This document shows, piece by piece, positions 52,601-60,212 of a DNA stretch of 64,000 nucleotides; the first letter of the stretch is position 1; each line of letters begins with the position of its first letter. The translations under genes were made by a program, and so were the position numbers. The notes beneath the pieces were generated by a model, which was given only the letters and a program-made list of their open reading frames with translations, had not been told where the DNA came from and made no database searches. This DNA is from Nostoc sp. CMAA1605 (GTDB lineage: Bacteria > Cyanobacteriota > Cyanobacteriia > Cyanobacteriales > Nostocaceae), in contig NZ_PJIZ01000002.1 of NCBI RefSeq assembly GCF_021596505.1, positions 121,866 through 185,865 of the forward strand. Reading direction: 5' to 3'.

Positions 52601-54221
52601 GACAGAGTGATTGTCCGATGGCTTCTCCAAACAGTTCTTTCGGTGTTTTACCCTGTGCTTCTACTCCCGAAACACCACAAAAACGTTCAGCCACCGGATT
52701 CCAGCCTCCGTAACGGTACTCACCTTGGGGATCGATCTCTACTGTGAAAATGGCTTGTTCTACATATTCATAGACAGCCCGCAAAAAACTTTCACTTTTT
52801 TCGAGGGCGATGACTGCACGTTGGCGTTCAATGGCAATACCAGCCAGGTAAGCGGCTAGCGTTATGGTTTCTATATCAGTTGGTTGGGGTGTTTTGACTT
52901 GGTGATAGTACACAGCAAATGTCCCCAAGGCCTGACCATTGCTGGCGATAATTGGTGCAGACCAACAAGCGCGTAATCCATTATTCAAAGCTATATCGCG
53001 GAAATCTTGCCACAGTGGATCATTAGCAATGTCTGAGACAATTACTAGCTGTCGGCGATAGGCCGCAGTTCCACAAGAACCGATACCATCGCCAATGACT
53101 ACGCCTTCAGTCAAATTAATATAATCATCCGGCAAATTCAGCGATGCTTGATGACGCAAGCGATTTTCTTCATCGATTAACAAAATCCGAAATAAAGCCC
53201 CATCGAATTGTTCTGTGAGACTAGCTATCAGGATATTTAAGACATCTGCTAACGGTTCGCCTCTAGCAATGCGGGCTAGCAGACTATTGTGCATTTCTAA
53301 TTGTTTTTCTATGCGTCTATATTCACTGATATCTGTTAATTTACCAACGTAGCCAGTGAAATTATCTGTGCTGTCGGTTCCCCTTGTCGCTTTTGCTAAG
53401 ACCCAAGTGATTTTACCAGTTGGTGTTTGTAATCGACATTCTGTTGCAAAGGGTTGTTGATGGGCAACGCTACTGCACCATTCCCGCAGGACGCGATCGC
53501 GATCTTCAGGATGCAAAGCCTGTAACCAATTTGTTCCTAATACATCTTGCAACCGCAACCCTGTCATTTGTTCCCATTTGGGATTCACATACTGATAATT
53601 CCCCTGAAAATCGATCAGAAATATCCCATCAGGGGAATTTTCGGCCAGCATGGAGTAACGACAGGTAGTTTCACAGGGTGCGCTTGTGTAGGTGCCTGGA
53701 TATGCTGTGATTTGACTGTTGGTATCAAAATTAGTGCGATCGCGAAGATACAAACCATGCAGTAAGTGATCACAGGTCAGTAACCCAACTAGTTGATTGC
53801 AATCATCAACTATCGGTAAATAACGCAGGCTGTGTTGACTAAATAGTTTTAGTATTACGGTAAAATTACTTAAATCAGAATACTTCAGAGTGATGACAGG
53901 CTGAGTCATCACTTCTACCATCTTCATCTGAGTAAGGTTACACCCTTGTATATGTCTACGGATAATATCTTGCTCTGTCCAGATACCCAGAATTTGGTTA
54001 TCTTCCATGACCAGTACACAACTAGTTGGTGGTGTTTTGACCCCAGATTTAGCTGTATCTAAAGTTGATGACGAACAGCCTGTGGTGAGCTTATCCATCA
54101 AACTTAAGGCTTCAACGACTGGTGTCTGGGGAGTAACCACTAAAGGCTGACAAATCAGCTTTGTCAAGAGGGTAGCTTGATCATCTTCAGCCACAGCACT
54201 TTGTTGGGTATTCATTAGCAT
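49683..54221 (-). CDS. Large hybrid sensor histidine kinase (CBS-PAS-GAF-PAS-GAF-PAS-GAF-HisKA-HATPase-REC)
   Basis: 1512 residues with no clear membrane helix, so probably cytosolic. Approximate order: tandem CBS domains (20-160), PAS (190-305), GAF (325-470), PAS (480-600), GAF (605-760), coiled segment, PAS (785-905), GAF (925-1075), HisKA with the phospho-histidine in MSHELRTPLNAILG, HATPase_c, and a C-terminal receiver (last 120 residues, phospho-Asp in LILMDIQMPEINGL). CBS pairs may sense adenine nucleotides. The third GAF has the phytochrome-like look (VVPEYPIIESILWENKCFP) but lacks an obvious Cys for bilin attachment. It is translated together with the downstream REC-HK protein. The signal is unknown. 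Confidence 0.93.
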   Translation of the reverse strand: MLMNTQQSAVAEDDQATLLTKLICQPLVVTPQTPVVEALSLMDKLTTGCSSSTLDTAKSGVKTPPTSCVLVMEDNQILGIWTEQDIIRRHIQGCNLTQMKMVEVMTQPVITLKYSDLSNFTVILKLFSQHSLRYLPIVDDCNQLVGLLTCDHLLHGLYLRDRTNFDTNSQITAYPGTYTSAPCETTCRYSMLAENSPDGIFLIDFQGNYQYVNPKWEQMTGLRLQDVLGTNWLQALHPEDRDRVLREWCSSVAHQQPFATECRLQTPTGKITWVLAKATRGTDSTDNFTGYVGKLTDISEYRRIEKQLEMHNSLLARIARGEPLADVLNILIASLTEQFDGALFRILLIDEENRLRHQASLNLPDDYINLTEGVVIGDGIGSCGTAAYRRQLVIVSDIANDPLWQDFRDIALNNGLRACWSAPIIASNGQALGTFAVYYHQVKTPQPTDIETITLAAYLAGIAIERQRAVIALEKSESFLRAVYEYVEQAIFTVEIDPQGEYRYGGWNPVAERFCGVSGVEAQGKTPKELFGEAIGQSLCQKYDACVATGEPFSFEGYFTNHHTNCSYWLLVTLKPLTEESGRIYRLIGTAADFTARKRAEESLRTLVEGTATVTGSEFFPALVRYTAEALNVPYVFVLELIGDRLQALGSCAYGELQPPMTYSITSTPCEKSLIEGIYYCPNQITQEFPDDPYLAAMQAESYLGIALRDNDGVVIGNLCILDTRPLEEPERIKTTLQVFAARAAAELARQRATTALEKLNEQLEVKITQRTAALQNSEARFRATFEQANVGMVEADIQGNLIRINQKFGEITGYTEAELLGASYKQFTHPEDLSVDKQYMQSLLAGEIATYAVEKRYLHKQGHTIWVYLTVSLVRSLAEEAQYLIGAVQDISDRKQAEEIFQKQAQRERLLRSITQHIRQSLDLQVILKAAVNEVRQTFQADRALIFRLMNDGSGVVLEESVVPEYPIIESILWENKCFPPECYEFYRDGNVRIVKDPQHGDWGDCLVEFMEQTQVKSKIVAPIVQQVENNSPRVWGLISVHSCSSKRQWQSDEANLLQQIASQLSVAIQQADLYQQVQIELSDRKRAEVALSMLNEQLLGVNTELARATRHKDEFLASMSHELRTPLNAILGMSEGLLEGVFGEITDKQKRAVLTIERSGKHLLELINDILDLAKIEAGKLELQVTSVSVCYLCESSLTFVKQLAHQKQIQLKLNIQNTIRNIAVDERRIRQVLINLLNNAVKFTPAGGSVILAVRRERIEESRIQNSLNGNSVVGIGRKQNADWVSFSVIDTGIGIAPEDMDKLFQSFVQIDSRLNRQYTGTGLGLALVRQIAELHGGYVTVSSEVGKGSCFTVRLPYLDQKLTLPTAKADVQLGLESLSNPKSLASKSPLILLAEDNQSNTETISSYLESRGYRLLLATNGQTAVDLAVSQNPSLILMDIQMPEINGLEAIRRIRQYQKLVDVPIIALTALAMPGDREKCLEAGANDYVNKPVKLRELTGIIQNLLSK

Positions 54222-54348
54222 AACCGCTTTTTTATATACATAAAATTTAGCAATGATTAAGTATTTCCATGTAAGTTTTTTCTATGTTTATGGTTGACAA
54301 TTCATATAGTAATTGATACCAAAGCATTTCTGAAGGCAAGGTTAGTTT

Positions 54349-54735
54349 ATGAATATTAGAGCGATCGCCCTAGCAACTATTTTAGGCATTTCTGCACCAG
54401 CCATCATGGATGTAGCAGTAAATCATCAAGCTGTGGCGGCTTCATTTGATTATCCAGTAGGAGAGTTTGTTGATAACGACTGGAGTGTAACTTTATCTTT
54501 GCAAGGTAATGTTTATTACTACTATGGGCAGAATCGTAATAATGGGTCTAGTATTAGCCTTGGTGGAGCGAGAGTTTCTGGTAATCAACAACGCCAAGTT
54601 TATACCTGGAATAATAATGGCACAAGGTATCAAATTGCTTGGCGACCAAATGATCCTTACTTTATCCGTGTGCAAGTAATTGGTCGTAACGGTCGAGTGA
54701 TTTTAAATCGCTTACTCCAAGCCCAACCAAATTAA
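54349..54735 (+). CDS. Secreted small hypothetical protein
   Basis: 128 residues. A signal peptide covers about residues 1-31 (MNIRAIALATILGISAPAIM then AVAAS). The mature part is beta-rich with many Asn, Tyr and Gly (LSLQGNVYYYYGQNRNNGS), and no cysteine. I do not recognise the family. A HIP1 octamer lies at codons 4-6. It is divergent from the large kinase gene with about 128 bp between them. Possibly a periplasmic or cell-surface protein. Confidence 0.7.
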   Translation: MNIRAIALATILGISAPAIMDVAVNHQAVAASFDYPVGEFVDNDWSVTLSLQGNVYYYYGQNRNNGSSISLGGARVSGNQQRQVYTWNNNGTRYQIAWRPNDPYFIRVQVIGRNGRVILNRLLQAQPN

Positions 54736-54849
54736 TTTTTATCTATCCTTTAATAGAGGTCAAAATATTTCTCCAGGGTGCTAAAAGTTCACTAAATCAG
54801 TTGTTACAATCACCGCAACCATTTAAAAGTTACTCAATCGGTGTTAGTT

Positions 54850-55197
54850 ATGACTGATGAAGTGAAACCAAATCCTAGTGAAGCTACTACCCATGATGCA
54901 CAGTTATTAGCTGAAAGTATAGATAGTGGTGAAGCGAAAGCCCCACAGGTTGATTTTGATGCTGATTATGCAGCAGCACAGCAATTGAGTGCAGGTGTGG
55001 ATGTGGAAGCAGTTAATCTACCAGAAGATAAAACACCTCAACCTGAAGCCACAAAAACTGAAGCTCAAACTACAGGAAATCCTGAAGACTACTTAGAATT
55101 AGCTAAGGAAGTCGGTGCTTCCAAAAATGAAGCCGTCACTCAAGTTAGTGATGATTTAGTACAAAAGGCTATAGATATGGGTCAAGCAAAAAAATAG
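54850..55197 (+). CDS. Acidic hypothetical protein
   Basis: 115 residues from ATG 54850; an upstream GTG at 54841 in frame is also possible. Strongly acidic and low in complexity, rich in Ala, Glu, Asp, Pro and Thr (EAVNLPEDKTPQPEATKTEA), probably disordered. No motif recognised. The C-terminus ends in MGQAKK and the stop TAG lies within the first AGTCATT unit of a repeat tract. Confidence 0.6.
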   Translation: MTDEVKPNPSEATTHDAQLLAESIDSGEAKAPQVDFDADYAAAQQLSAGVDVEAVNLPEDKTPQPEATKTEAQTTGNPEDYLELAKEVGASKNEAVTQVSDDLVQKAIDMGQAKK

Positions 55198-55318
55198 TCA
55201 TTAGTCATTAGTCATTAGTCATGGCTAGTGACTAAACCCTTTCCTCGTCCCCAGTCCCCAATACTTCGACAAGCTCAGTACAAGTCCCCAATCCCCAATC
55301 CCCAATCCCTTAAAATAA
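55194..55318. repeat. STRR tract
   Basis: AGTCATT units at about 55197-55220, then AGTCCCC/AATCCCC units (about 55252-55310) interrupted by the dispersed motif ACTTCGACAAGCTCAGTACA. It joins the stop codons of the two converging genes. Confidence 0.85.
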
Positions 55319-55954
55319 CTAACAACTTTGGACAACTGATAGCAATTCACTAGGGTGGTGAATAATATAGTCTGGGTTTTGTTTCGCGAGAACTTCGGGA
55401 GAATTAAATCCCCAAGTCACTGCAATAACTTTAATATTCGCTTTTTTTGATGCTTCAATATCTCTGGTTTCATCACCTACATAAATTACTGCTTGAGGTT
55501 GGAGTTGTTTCTGTTTAAGAACGTTATTAATAATAGTAGTCTTACCAAAAATGGTTACGCCTGAATAGATAAAGTCAAATACACTATCTAATTCATGTAT
55601 TTTGAGGAATGCGGTAACGTTATCTTGGGAATTAGATGTAATAATTCCCAATTGATGACCATCTGCTTTGAGTTCTCCTAAAGATTGTTTAATGCCAGGG
55701 ATTGGACGCAATTCCTGGATTTTGCTTTTTAATTCAAATTTGACTTTCTTGACAAGAAAAGGAATTTTAAACAGGGAAATTCCTGAATATTTAATAATTT
55801 CTCTTGATGATAAATTTCTGAGGAGGGTTAATTGTTCTGGTGTAATTTGGACATAGCCAAATTCCACTGCTAAACGGTTGGCAATACTGACGAGTGCATC
55901 TACTGTGTCGGCAATCGTGCCATCAAAATCAAAGATAATTGCTTTCTGTGTCAT
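55319..55954 (-). CDS. HAD family hydrolase (phosphoglycolate phosphatase-like)
   Basis: 211 residues from ATG 55954 (MTQKAIIFDFDGTIADTVDA). All four HAD motifs are present: DFDGTIADT (nucleophile D and acid D), LGIITSNSQDN, the lysine in FGKTTIINNVL, and VIYVGDETRDIEAS. The helical cap type and length fit the Gph/PPase group. Its start lies 26 bp inside the 3' end of queG on the same strand, indicating coupled expression. A longer reading from 55990 would overlap queG by 62 bp. Substrate could be 2-phosphoglycolate or another small phosphoester. Confidence 0.85.
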   Translation of the reverse strand: MTQKAIIFDFDGTIADTVDALVSIANRLAVEFGYVQITPEQLTLLRNLSSREIIKYSGISLFKIPFLVKKVKFELKSKIQELRPIPGIKQSLGELKADGHQLGIITSNSQDNVTAFLKIHELDSVFDFIYSGVTIFGKTTIINNVLKQKQLQPQAVIYVGDETRDIEASKKANIKVIAVTWGFNSPEVLAKQNPDYIIHHPSELLSVVQSC

Positions 55955-56903
55955 TATGTTGTCTGGATGCGTCAAGATTAGCACGAGCATTCCGTCTTAA
56001 CATTTCTGGCTTAATCCGCCGCAACGCTGATGCCGGAAATCTTTTTTCCCACTCCTCATTAGAGATTTGCGCTAATTCTATCAGCTGAGGAGCAATATTT
56101 TCAGGATACGGCTGAAAATCAGCCACGTCCGTAACTTTTGCAAATCGTTGATTCCAAGGACAAACATCCTGGCAAATATCGCACCCCGCTACCCAACCTT
56201 GCATCCGAGTGGCGATCGCCTCTGGTAATTTTTCTGCCCGATTCTCTATGGTATGGTACGCTATGCAGCGATTAGCATCCACTACAAATGGTTGGGTAAT
56301 TGCTCCAGTGGGACAGGCTTCTAAACAACGGGTACAACTCCCACAATGTTCTGTGTGGGGGCGATCGCTTTCTAGTTCCAAATTTGTCAGCACTTCACCT
56401 AAGAATACCCAAGAACCATACTCTCTAGTAATCACATTGCCATTTTTCGCAATCCAGCCAATTCCAGCCTGTTGCGCCCAAACTTTATCTTGAATAGGGC
56501 CGGTATCTGCATAGTAGCGGGCTTGAATACTAGGATCTAGTGATTGCAACCAGGTACTTAAGGCCTTGAGTTTTTTCTGCATCACTTTGTGATAGTCCCT
56601 CCCCCAGCCATAACGGGAGATTTTGGCGTGTTCTTCACCTTGGGGACGTTGGTGTGGGGTGTAGTAGTTGAGTGCGACACAAACAAGCGATCGCGCTTCG
56701 TCCATAACTAATTTTACATCCTGGCGTTTTGGGTTATTCATCCAAGCCATATCCGCGTGATAACCCATGCTTATCCAAGCTTGCAACCTTTCGGCTTCTG
56801 TATTGTTACGCTTGTTTACAGTAGCAATGCCAACTTTGTGAAAACCTAGCTCTATGGCTTTCTCTTTTACCAAACTGCTGGTAACTACGGAACAGTAGTC
56901 CAT
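55929..56903 (-). CDS. queG: Epoxyqueuosine reductase
   Basis: 324 residues from ATG 56903 (MDYCSVVTSSLVKEKAIELG); a longer reading from 56960 has no further family match. Two [4Fe-4S] cluster motifs CGSCTRCLEACPTGAI and CDICQDVCPWNQRF are intact, as are GWGRDYHKVM and YADTGPIQDK of the cobalamin-binding part. QueG uses cobalamin and Fe-S clusters to reduce epoxyqueuosine to queuosine at tRNA position 34. The C-terminal HEAT-like tail of long QueG forms is missing, as usual in short ones. The HAD gene overlaps the 3' end. Confidence 0.95.
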   Translation of the reverse strand: MDYCSVVTSSLVKEKAIELGFHKVGIATVNKRNNTEAERLQAWISMGYHADMAWMNNPKRQDVKLVMDEARSLVCVALNYYTPHQRPQGEEHAKISRYGWGRDYHKVMQKKLKALSTWLQSLDPSIQARYYADTGPIQDKVWAQQAGIGWIAKNGNVITREYGSWVFLGEVLTNLELESDRPHTEHCGSCTRCLEACPTGAITQPFVVDANRCIAYHTIENRAEKLPEAIATRMQGWVAGCDICQDVCPWNQRFAKVTDVADFQPYPENIAPQLIELAQISNEEWEKRFPASALRRIKPEMLRRNARANLDASRQHNDTESNYL

Positions 56904-57119
56904 TTCTCTAACCAAAATTTGCCAAAATAGTGGCTTACCGATTATACCTAAGCTAGTCAAGACTTGGGTTCAATATTTCTTACTCACTGCATTTGTAAAT
57001 TTTATTTGCGTTTTGTAAAAAAATGATGCAATATGTGAATCAAGAGGTAAAGCCACCAGAGTGATGCGAGCCTCCCACTGAATCGCAATATAATTCAAAC
57101 CATCAACTGTGGTGCCATT

Positions 57120-57620
57120 ATGACATTCACTTCTGATTCCGCTTCAACTCGTTTGACTAACATCCAGGCTGATGCTGTGGGTTCTACTACTGCTGTATTT
57201 CAAAGCCTCAGCGTAGATGACCAGTTAGCCGTTTTGTGGTACGCCTACACTGAAATGGGACGTTCCATCACACCAGCTGCTACAGGTGCGGCGCGCTTGC
57301 AGTTAGCGGAAGGTTTATTAAATCAAGTCAAGCAAATGAATCATGCACAGCAATTGCAATTCATGCGTGACTTAGTTGCTCAGAAAAATACTCAATTCAC
57401 CCGTTCTTACGGTATTCTCACTACTAACACTAAGCTAGCTTTTTGGTACGAACTTTCGGAATTGATGGTGAAAGGTATTGTTGTACCTGTTACCGCAGAG
57501 TATAGAATCTCCCGTGATGCTTCTCAAGTATTAGAATCATTAAAACAATTAGACTTTGGTCAGCAAATTACAGTGTTGCGTAAAGTAGTAGCTGATATGG
57601 GTGTTGACCCCTTAGCGTAG
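57120..57620 (+). CDS. Helical carotenoid protein (HCP; OCP N-terminal domain homologue)
   Basis: 166 residues, all-alpha, matching the N-terminal carotenoid-binding domain of the orange carotenoid protein (LSVDDQLAVLWYAYTEMGRSITPAA, LAFWYELSELMVKG, then VPVTAEYRISRDASQVL). HCPs bind a keto-carotenoid and, depending on the clade, quench singlet oxygen or excited phycobilisomes. The C-terminal-domain homologue follows 229 bp downstream on the same strand, the arrangement known for the HCP4/CTDH pair of Nostoc, so this is probably HCP4 (from context). A terminator-like hairpin separates the two. Confidence 0.9.
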   Translation: MTFTSDSASTRLTNIQADAVGSTTAVFQSLSVDDQLAVLWYAYTEMGRSITPAATGAARLQLAEGLLNQVKQMNHAQQLQFMRDLVAQKNTQFTRSYGILTTNTKLAFWYELSELMVKGIVVPVTAEYRISRDASQVLESLKQLDFGQQITVLRKVVADMGVDPLA

Positions 57621-57696
57621 TAGATTTCTGAGTATAAATCCAGTCTCTGAACATCAAATATCTTTGTAATCTATATCTTCTCAATGTCAAAGCAGT

Positions 57697-57726
57697 TTTG
57701 TTCCCAGGCTATAGCTTGGGAACAAA
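57697..57726. terminator. Hairpin between HCP and CTDH genes
   Basis: TTTGTTCCCA (57697-57706) and TGGGAACAAA (57717-57726) form a perfect 10-bp stem around GGCTATAGCT, itself partly self-complementary. A T-rich stretch (TCTTTCTTG) follows. It probably gives the two genes separate 3' and 5' ends or attenuates read-through. Confidence 0.7.
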
Positions 57727-57849
57727 TCTTTCTTGAGTCAGATTTTTTACTGCAAAATTCACGCCGACAGCAGCTTTTTTTATATTTGTGTATTAAGTCT
57801 AATAGTTTTTAGCTAATTTTATTTTGAATTGATTCATGAAGGTGGTTTT

Positions 57850-58263
57850 ATGAAAGTCGCTGAATCTTCAACTAGTCAAATTCCTGGAATTAAAGAAACT
57901 CCGATTATTGAGTATTTTAAAAATTTAAACGCAGGTAAATTTAGCACAACAGCCGCTTTATTTACTCCTAAAGGTGTGATGAATCCACCGTTTGAATCCG
58001 CTATTGTAGGGCAGGATGCGATCGCAAGATATCTGCAAAAAGAAGCTCAAGATGTCAAAGCTGAACCCCAGCAAGGAATTTCCGAAGCTTTAAAGGACGG
58101 TTATACACAAGTACAAGTTACGGGTAAGGCTCACACCTTCTGGTGTAGTGTCAATGTCATGTGGTTATTTACTCTTAACCCACAACAGCAAATCACTCAC
58201 GCTCAAATTAAACTCCTCGCCTCACCCCAAGAGTTAGTAGCTATGCGTCCTCCAGAAAAATAG
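57850..58263 (+). CDS. OCP C-terminal domain homologue (CTDH, NTF2-like)
   Basis: 137 residues from ATG 57850 (MKVAESSTSQIPG); ATG at 57829 adds seven residues. It has the NTF2-like fold of the OCP C-terminal domain: NLNAGKFSTTAALF, then MNPPFESAIVGQDAIARYL and the strand HTFWCSVNVMWLFTL. C99 in FWCSV corresponds to the cysteine whose disulfide controls dimerisation in characterised CTDHs. CTDH takes carotenoid from membranes and hands it to HCP, and may also reassemble with HCP as an OCP-like unit. The upstream HCP gene is its probable partner. Confidence 0.9.
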   Translation: MKVAESSTSQIPGIKETPIIEYFKNLNAGKFSTTAALFTPKGVMNPPFESAIVGQDAIARYLQKEAQDVKAEPQQGISEALKDGYTQVQVTGKAHTFWCSVNVMWLFTLNPQQQITHAQIKLLASPQELVAMRPPEK

Positions 58264-58269
58264 CCGTAA

Positions 58270-58719
58270 TTAAGACGCAGCCAGAGTTGCTGCTAGGGAA
58301 CGCATCAATAATTTTCTGCCTAATTCTACATCTGATGGCGCACATTGCCAATCTGGGTGTGCTGTCATCAATAAACTATCGAGAGTTTCTTGATCAAATA
58401 AATGCCAAACGGGAGAGCCGTTAACTTCTGCTGCTAGGGCGTAGCAATTCATACCTACACAATGGATTGTACAACTGGCAGCAGCTCTTGTGAAAGTCAT
58501 TTGTTCTCCTGGTTGGAGAGCGCGAAACTGAGACATGATTTGCCTTAACTCACCAACAGAAGCAGCCACTAACCCAGGTAACGCCACGGTTAAGTTATTA
58601 TTTCCATTCACTGCTAGCCAATAATGGCGGCTGGGATCAATTCCTTCTAACCAAGGTGATTCGTCATCAAGGCGGTAACGTGGTGATAAGCAAAATAAGG
58701 CTGCCATAGGTGCAATCAT
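58270..58719 (-). CDS. Conserved hypothetical protein
   Basis: 149 residues, no signal peptide, mixed alpha/beta, with a cysteine pair region FTRAAASCTIHCVGMNCYAL near 77-96 that might bind metal or form disulfides. I do not recognise the family. The codon pattern is typical for neighbouring genes and the start MIAPMAALFCLSPRYRLDDE has no closer alternative. It converges with CTDH (6 bp between stops). Confidence 0.65.
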   Translation of the reverse strand: MIAPMAALFCLSPRYRLDDESPWLEGIDPSRHYWLAVNGNNNLTVALPGLVAASVGELRQIMSQFRALQPGEQMTFTRAAASCTIHCVGMNCYALAAEVNGSPVWHLFDQETLDSLLMTAHPDWQCAPSDVELGRKLLMRSLAATLAAS

Positions 58720-59052
58720 GTTTTGAGGGAATTCTTATGCTTTCACGTTGCGATCGCGGCAACTGTGATACTAGCTTTGGTATATTCTCAGTATTCGATA
58801 ACAAATACCTATAAATCAAATAAATTTTGCAAAAGTTATTAAAGTAATTAACATTTCTCAACAAAACACTATGGGTGTTTGCTGGCGATCGTTGCTTGGT
58901 TGCTATGATGACATTTGAAAACCTTGCACTGTAGTTAAATTTAATAAATATTTTCTGATTCTTTCCACGAAAGCATTAAGTTTTGTAGCCAACGCGAAAA
59001 TCAGTTTTTGAACTGATCCCGAACTCAGGTTAAAATTTACACTGTTATATTT
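58720..59052. other. Divergent intergenic region
   Basis: 330 bp between a minus-strand hypothetical gene and the Uma2 gene. Contains one HIP1-type site (TGCGATCGC at about 58748) and AT-rich DNA. No repeat, small gene or hairpin of note seen. Confidence 0.4.
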
Positions 59053-59811
59053 ATGACCGCATTCCCTAAATATATTCCCCAATCTGACCCACCGCTTCCG
59101 GCGTGGGAAACCCTGCCCACGATGTATGATTTACCAAGCGACAACCCAGAGGAACCAGGTTTGCCAGACGACTTTCACTTTTTACAACCGATACTTTTAT
59201 ACTTAACCTTCCAACCTATTAACTGGAATCCCGAATTAGTTTATTGTGCAGCTGACCTCAATCTTTACTACGATGTTGAGCATCCCTTATGGTACAAACG
59301 CCCCGATTGGTTTGGTGTCGTGGGAGTATCAAAACTCTACAAAGGTGAGGATTTGCGTTTAAGTTACGTGACTTGGCAAGAACCAGCAAATCCCTTTGTC
59401 GTCGTGGAGTTATTATCCCCAGGCACAGAAGACGAAGATTTAGGTAATCTTCCCACAGTGAAAGATAAACCCCCTAGCAAATGGGAAGTTTACGAACAAA
59501 TTCTGCGAGTTCCTTACTATATCGTGTTTAGTCGCTACACCAATGAACTCAGAGCATTTCAGTTAGTTGGTGGTCATTATGAAGCGATAACTTTAACTGA
59601 CGGACATATCTCTATGCCAGAGTTAGGTTTAAGCTTGGGTATCTGGCCAGGAGTATTCCGAGGTATTGATAGGTTATGGTTACGCTGGTTTACCTTAACG
59701 GGTGAATTAATACCTGAACCCACCGAGGAAGCAGAACAAGCCAAAAGAAAAGCCGAAATTCTGGCAGAACACTTACGACAATTGGGTATCAATCCTGATG
59801 AGTTGGTTTAA
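59053..59811 (+). CDS. Uma2 family restriction endonuclease-like protein (DUF820)
   Basis: 252 residues. The PD-(D/E)XK-like core of Uma2 proteins is visible: YCAADLNLYYDVEHPLWYKRPDWFGVVG (acidic strand), then FVVVELLSPGTEDEDLG (catalytic E and the conserved SPGT) and KWEVYEQILRVPYYIVF. A C-terminal coiled segment EEAEQAKRKAEILAEHLRQLG ends the protein. Uma2 genes occur in many copies in cyanobacteria; the biological role is not known. The next small gene starts 41 bp after the stop and may be cotranscribed. Confidence 0.88.
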   Translation: MTAFPKYIPQSDPPLPAWETLPTMYDLPSDNPEEPGLPDDFHFLQPILLYLTFQPINWNPELVYCAADLNLYYDVEHPLWYKRPDWFGVVGVSKLYKGEDLRLSYVTWQEPANPFVVVELLSPGTEDEDLGNLPTVKDKPPSKWEVYEQILRVPYYIVFSRYTNELRAFQLVGGHYEAITLTDGHISMPELGLSLGIWPGVFRGIDRLWLRWFTLTGELIPEPTEEAEQAKRKAEILAEHLRQLGINPDELV

Positions 59812-59852
59812 TGAGAGATTAACCTGTAGATAGAAAAGACCAAACCTTAATC

Positions 59853-60209
59853 ATGGCAGACCTAGCAAACAAAGCCATTCAACAGGTACAACGCTTTGTG
59901 CGAACTCTATTAAAAGATAATATCCCCAAACAAAAAGTTAAGCCTGAAGATATTGAACCAATCATTGAAGCTTTAACTACGGGACGCGTTACCCATGACT
60001 ATCCTATCACCGTAGAAGAAGCCACAGAAATGGGGCTGCCCGTTACCGTCGGACTGCCCCGTTCCATATACGAACTGATGGATTTATATCCACAACCACA
60101 AGGCGGTAGACCTACAGTGCAGTATATCCCCATGCCTTATGATGACCGTCGCCCAATTTTGCCTACACCCAAAGGTAGACCAATGGAAGAACAAAATCAG
60201 ATTTCCTGA
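59853..60209 (+). CDS. Small protein resembling the C-terminal part of SDH/ClpP-class serine proteinases
   Basis: 118 residues. The segment THDYPITVEEATEMGLPVTVG and the following YELMDLYPQPQ remind me of the C-terminal part of the ClpP-fold serine proteinase family PF01972 (SDH proteinase), where a T-H-D-Y-P-I-T motif precedes a short tail. The catalytic N-terminal two-thirds are absent, so this would be a truncated or a stand-alone derived form. This family assignment comes from memory of motifs and is only moderately sure. It follows the Uma2 gene and converges with the peptidoglycan-binding protein gene (3 bp between stops). Confidence 0.5.
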   Translation: MADLANKAIQQVQRFVRTLLKDNIPKQKVKPEDIEPIIEALTTGRVTHDYPITVEEATEMGLPVTVGLPRSIYELMDLYPQPQGGRPTVQYIPMPYDDRRPILPTPKGRPMEEQNQIS

Positions 60210-60212
60210 TGA

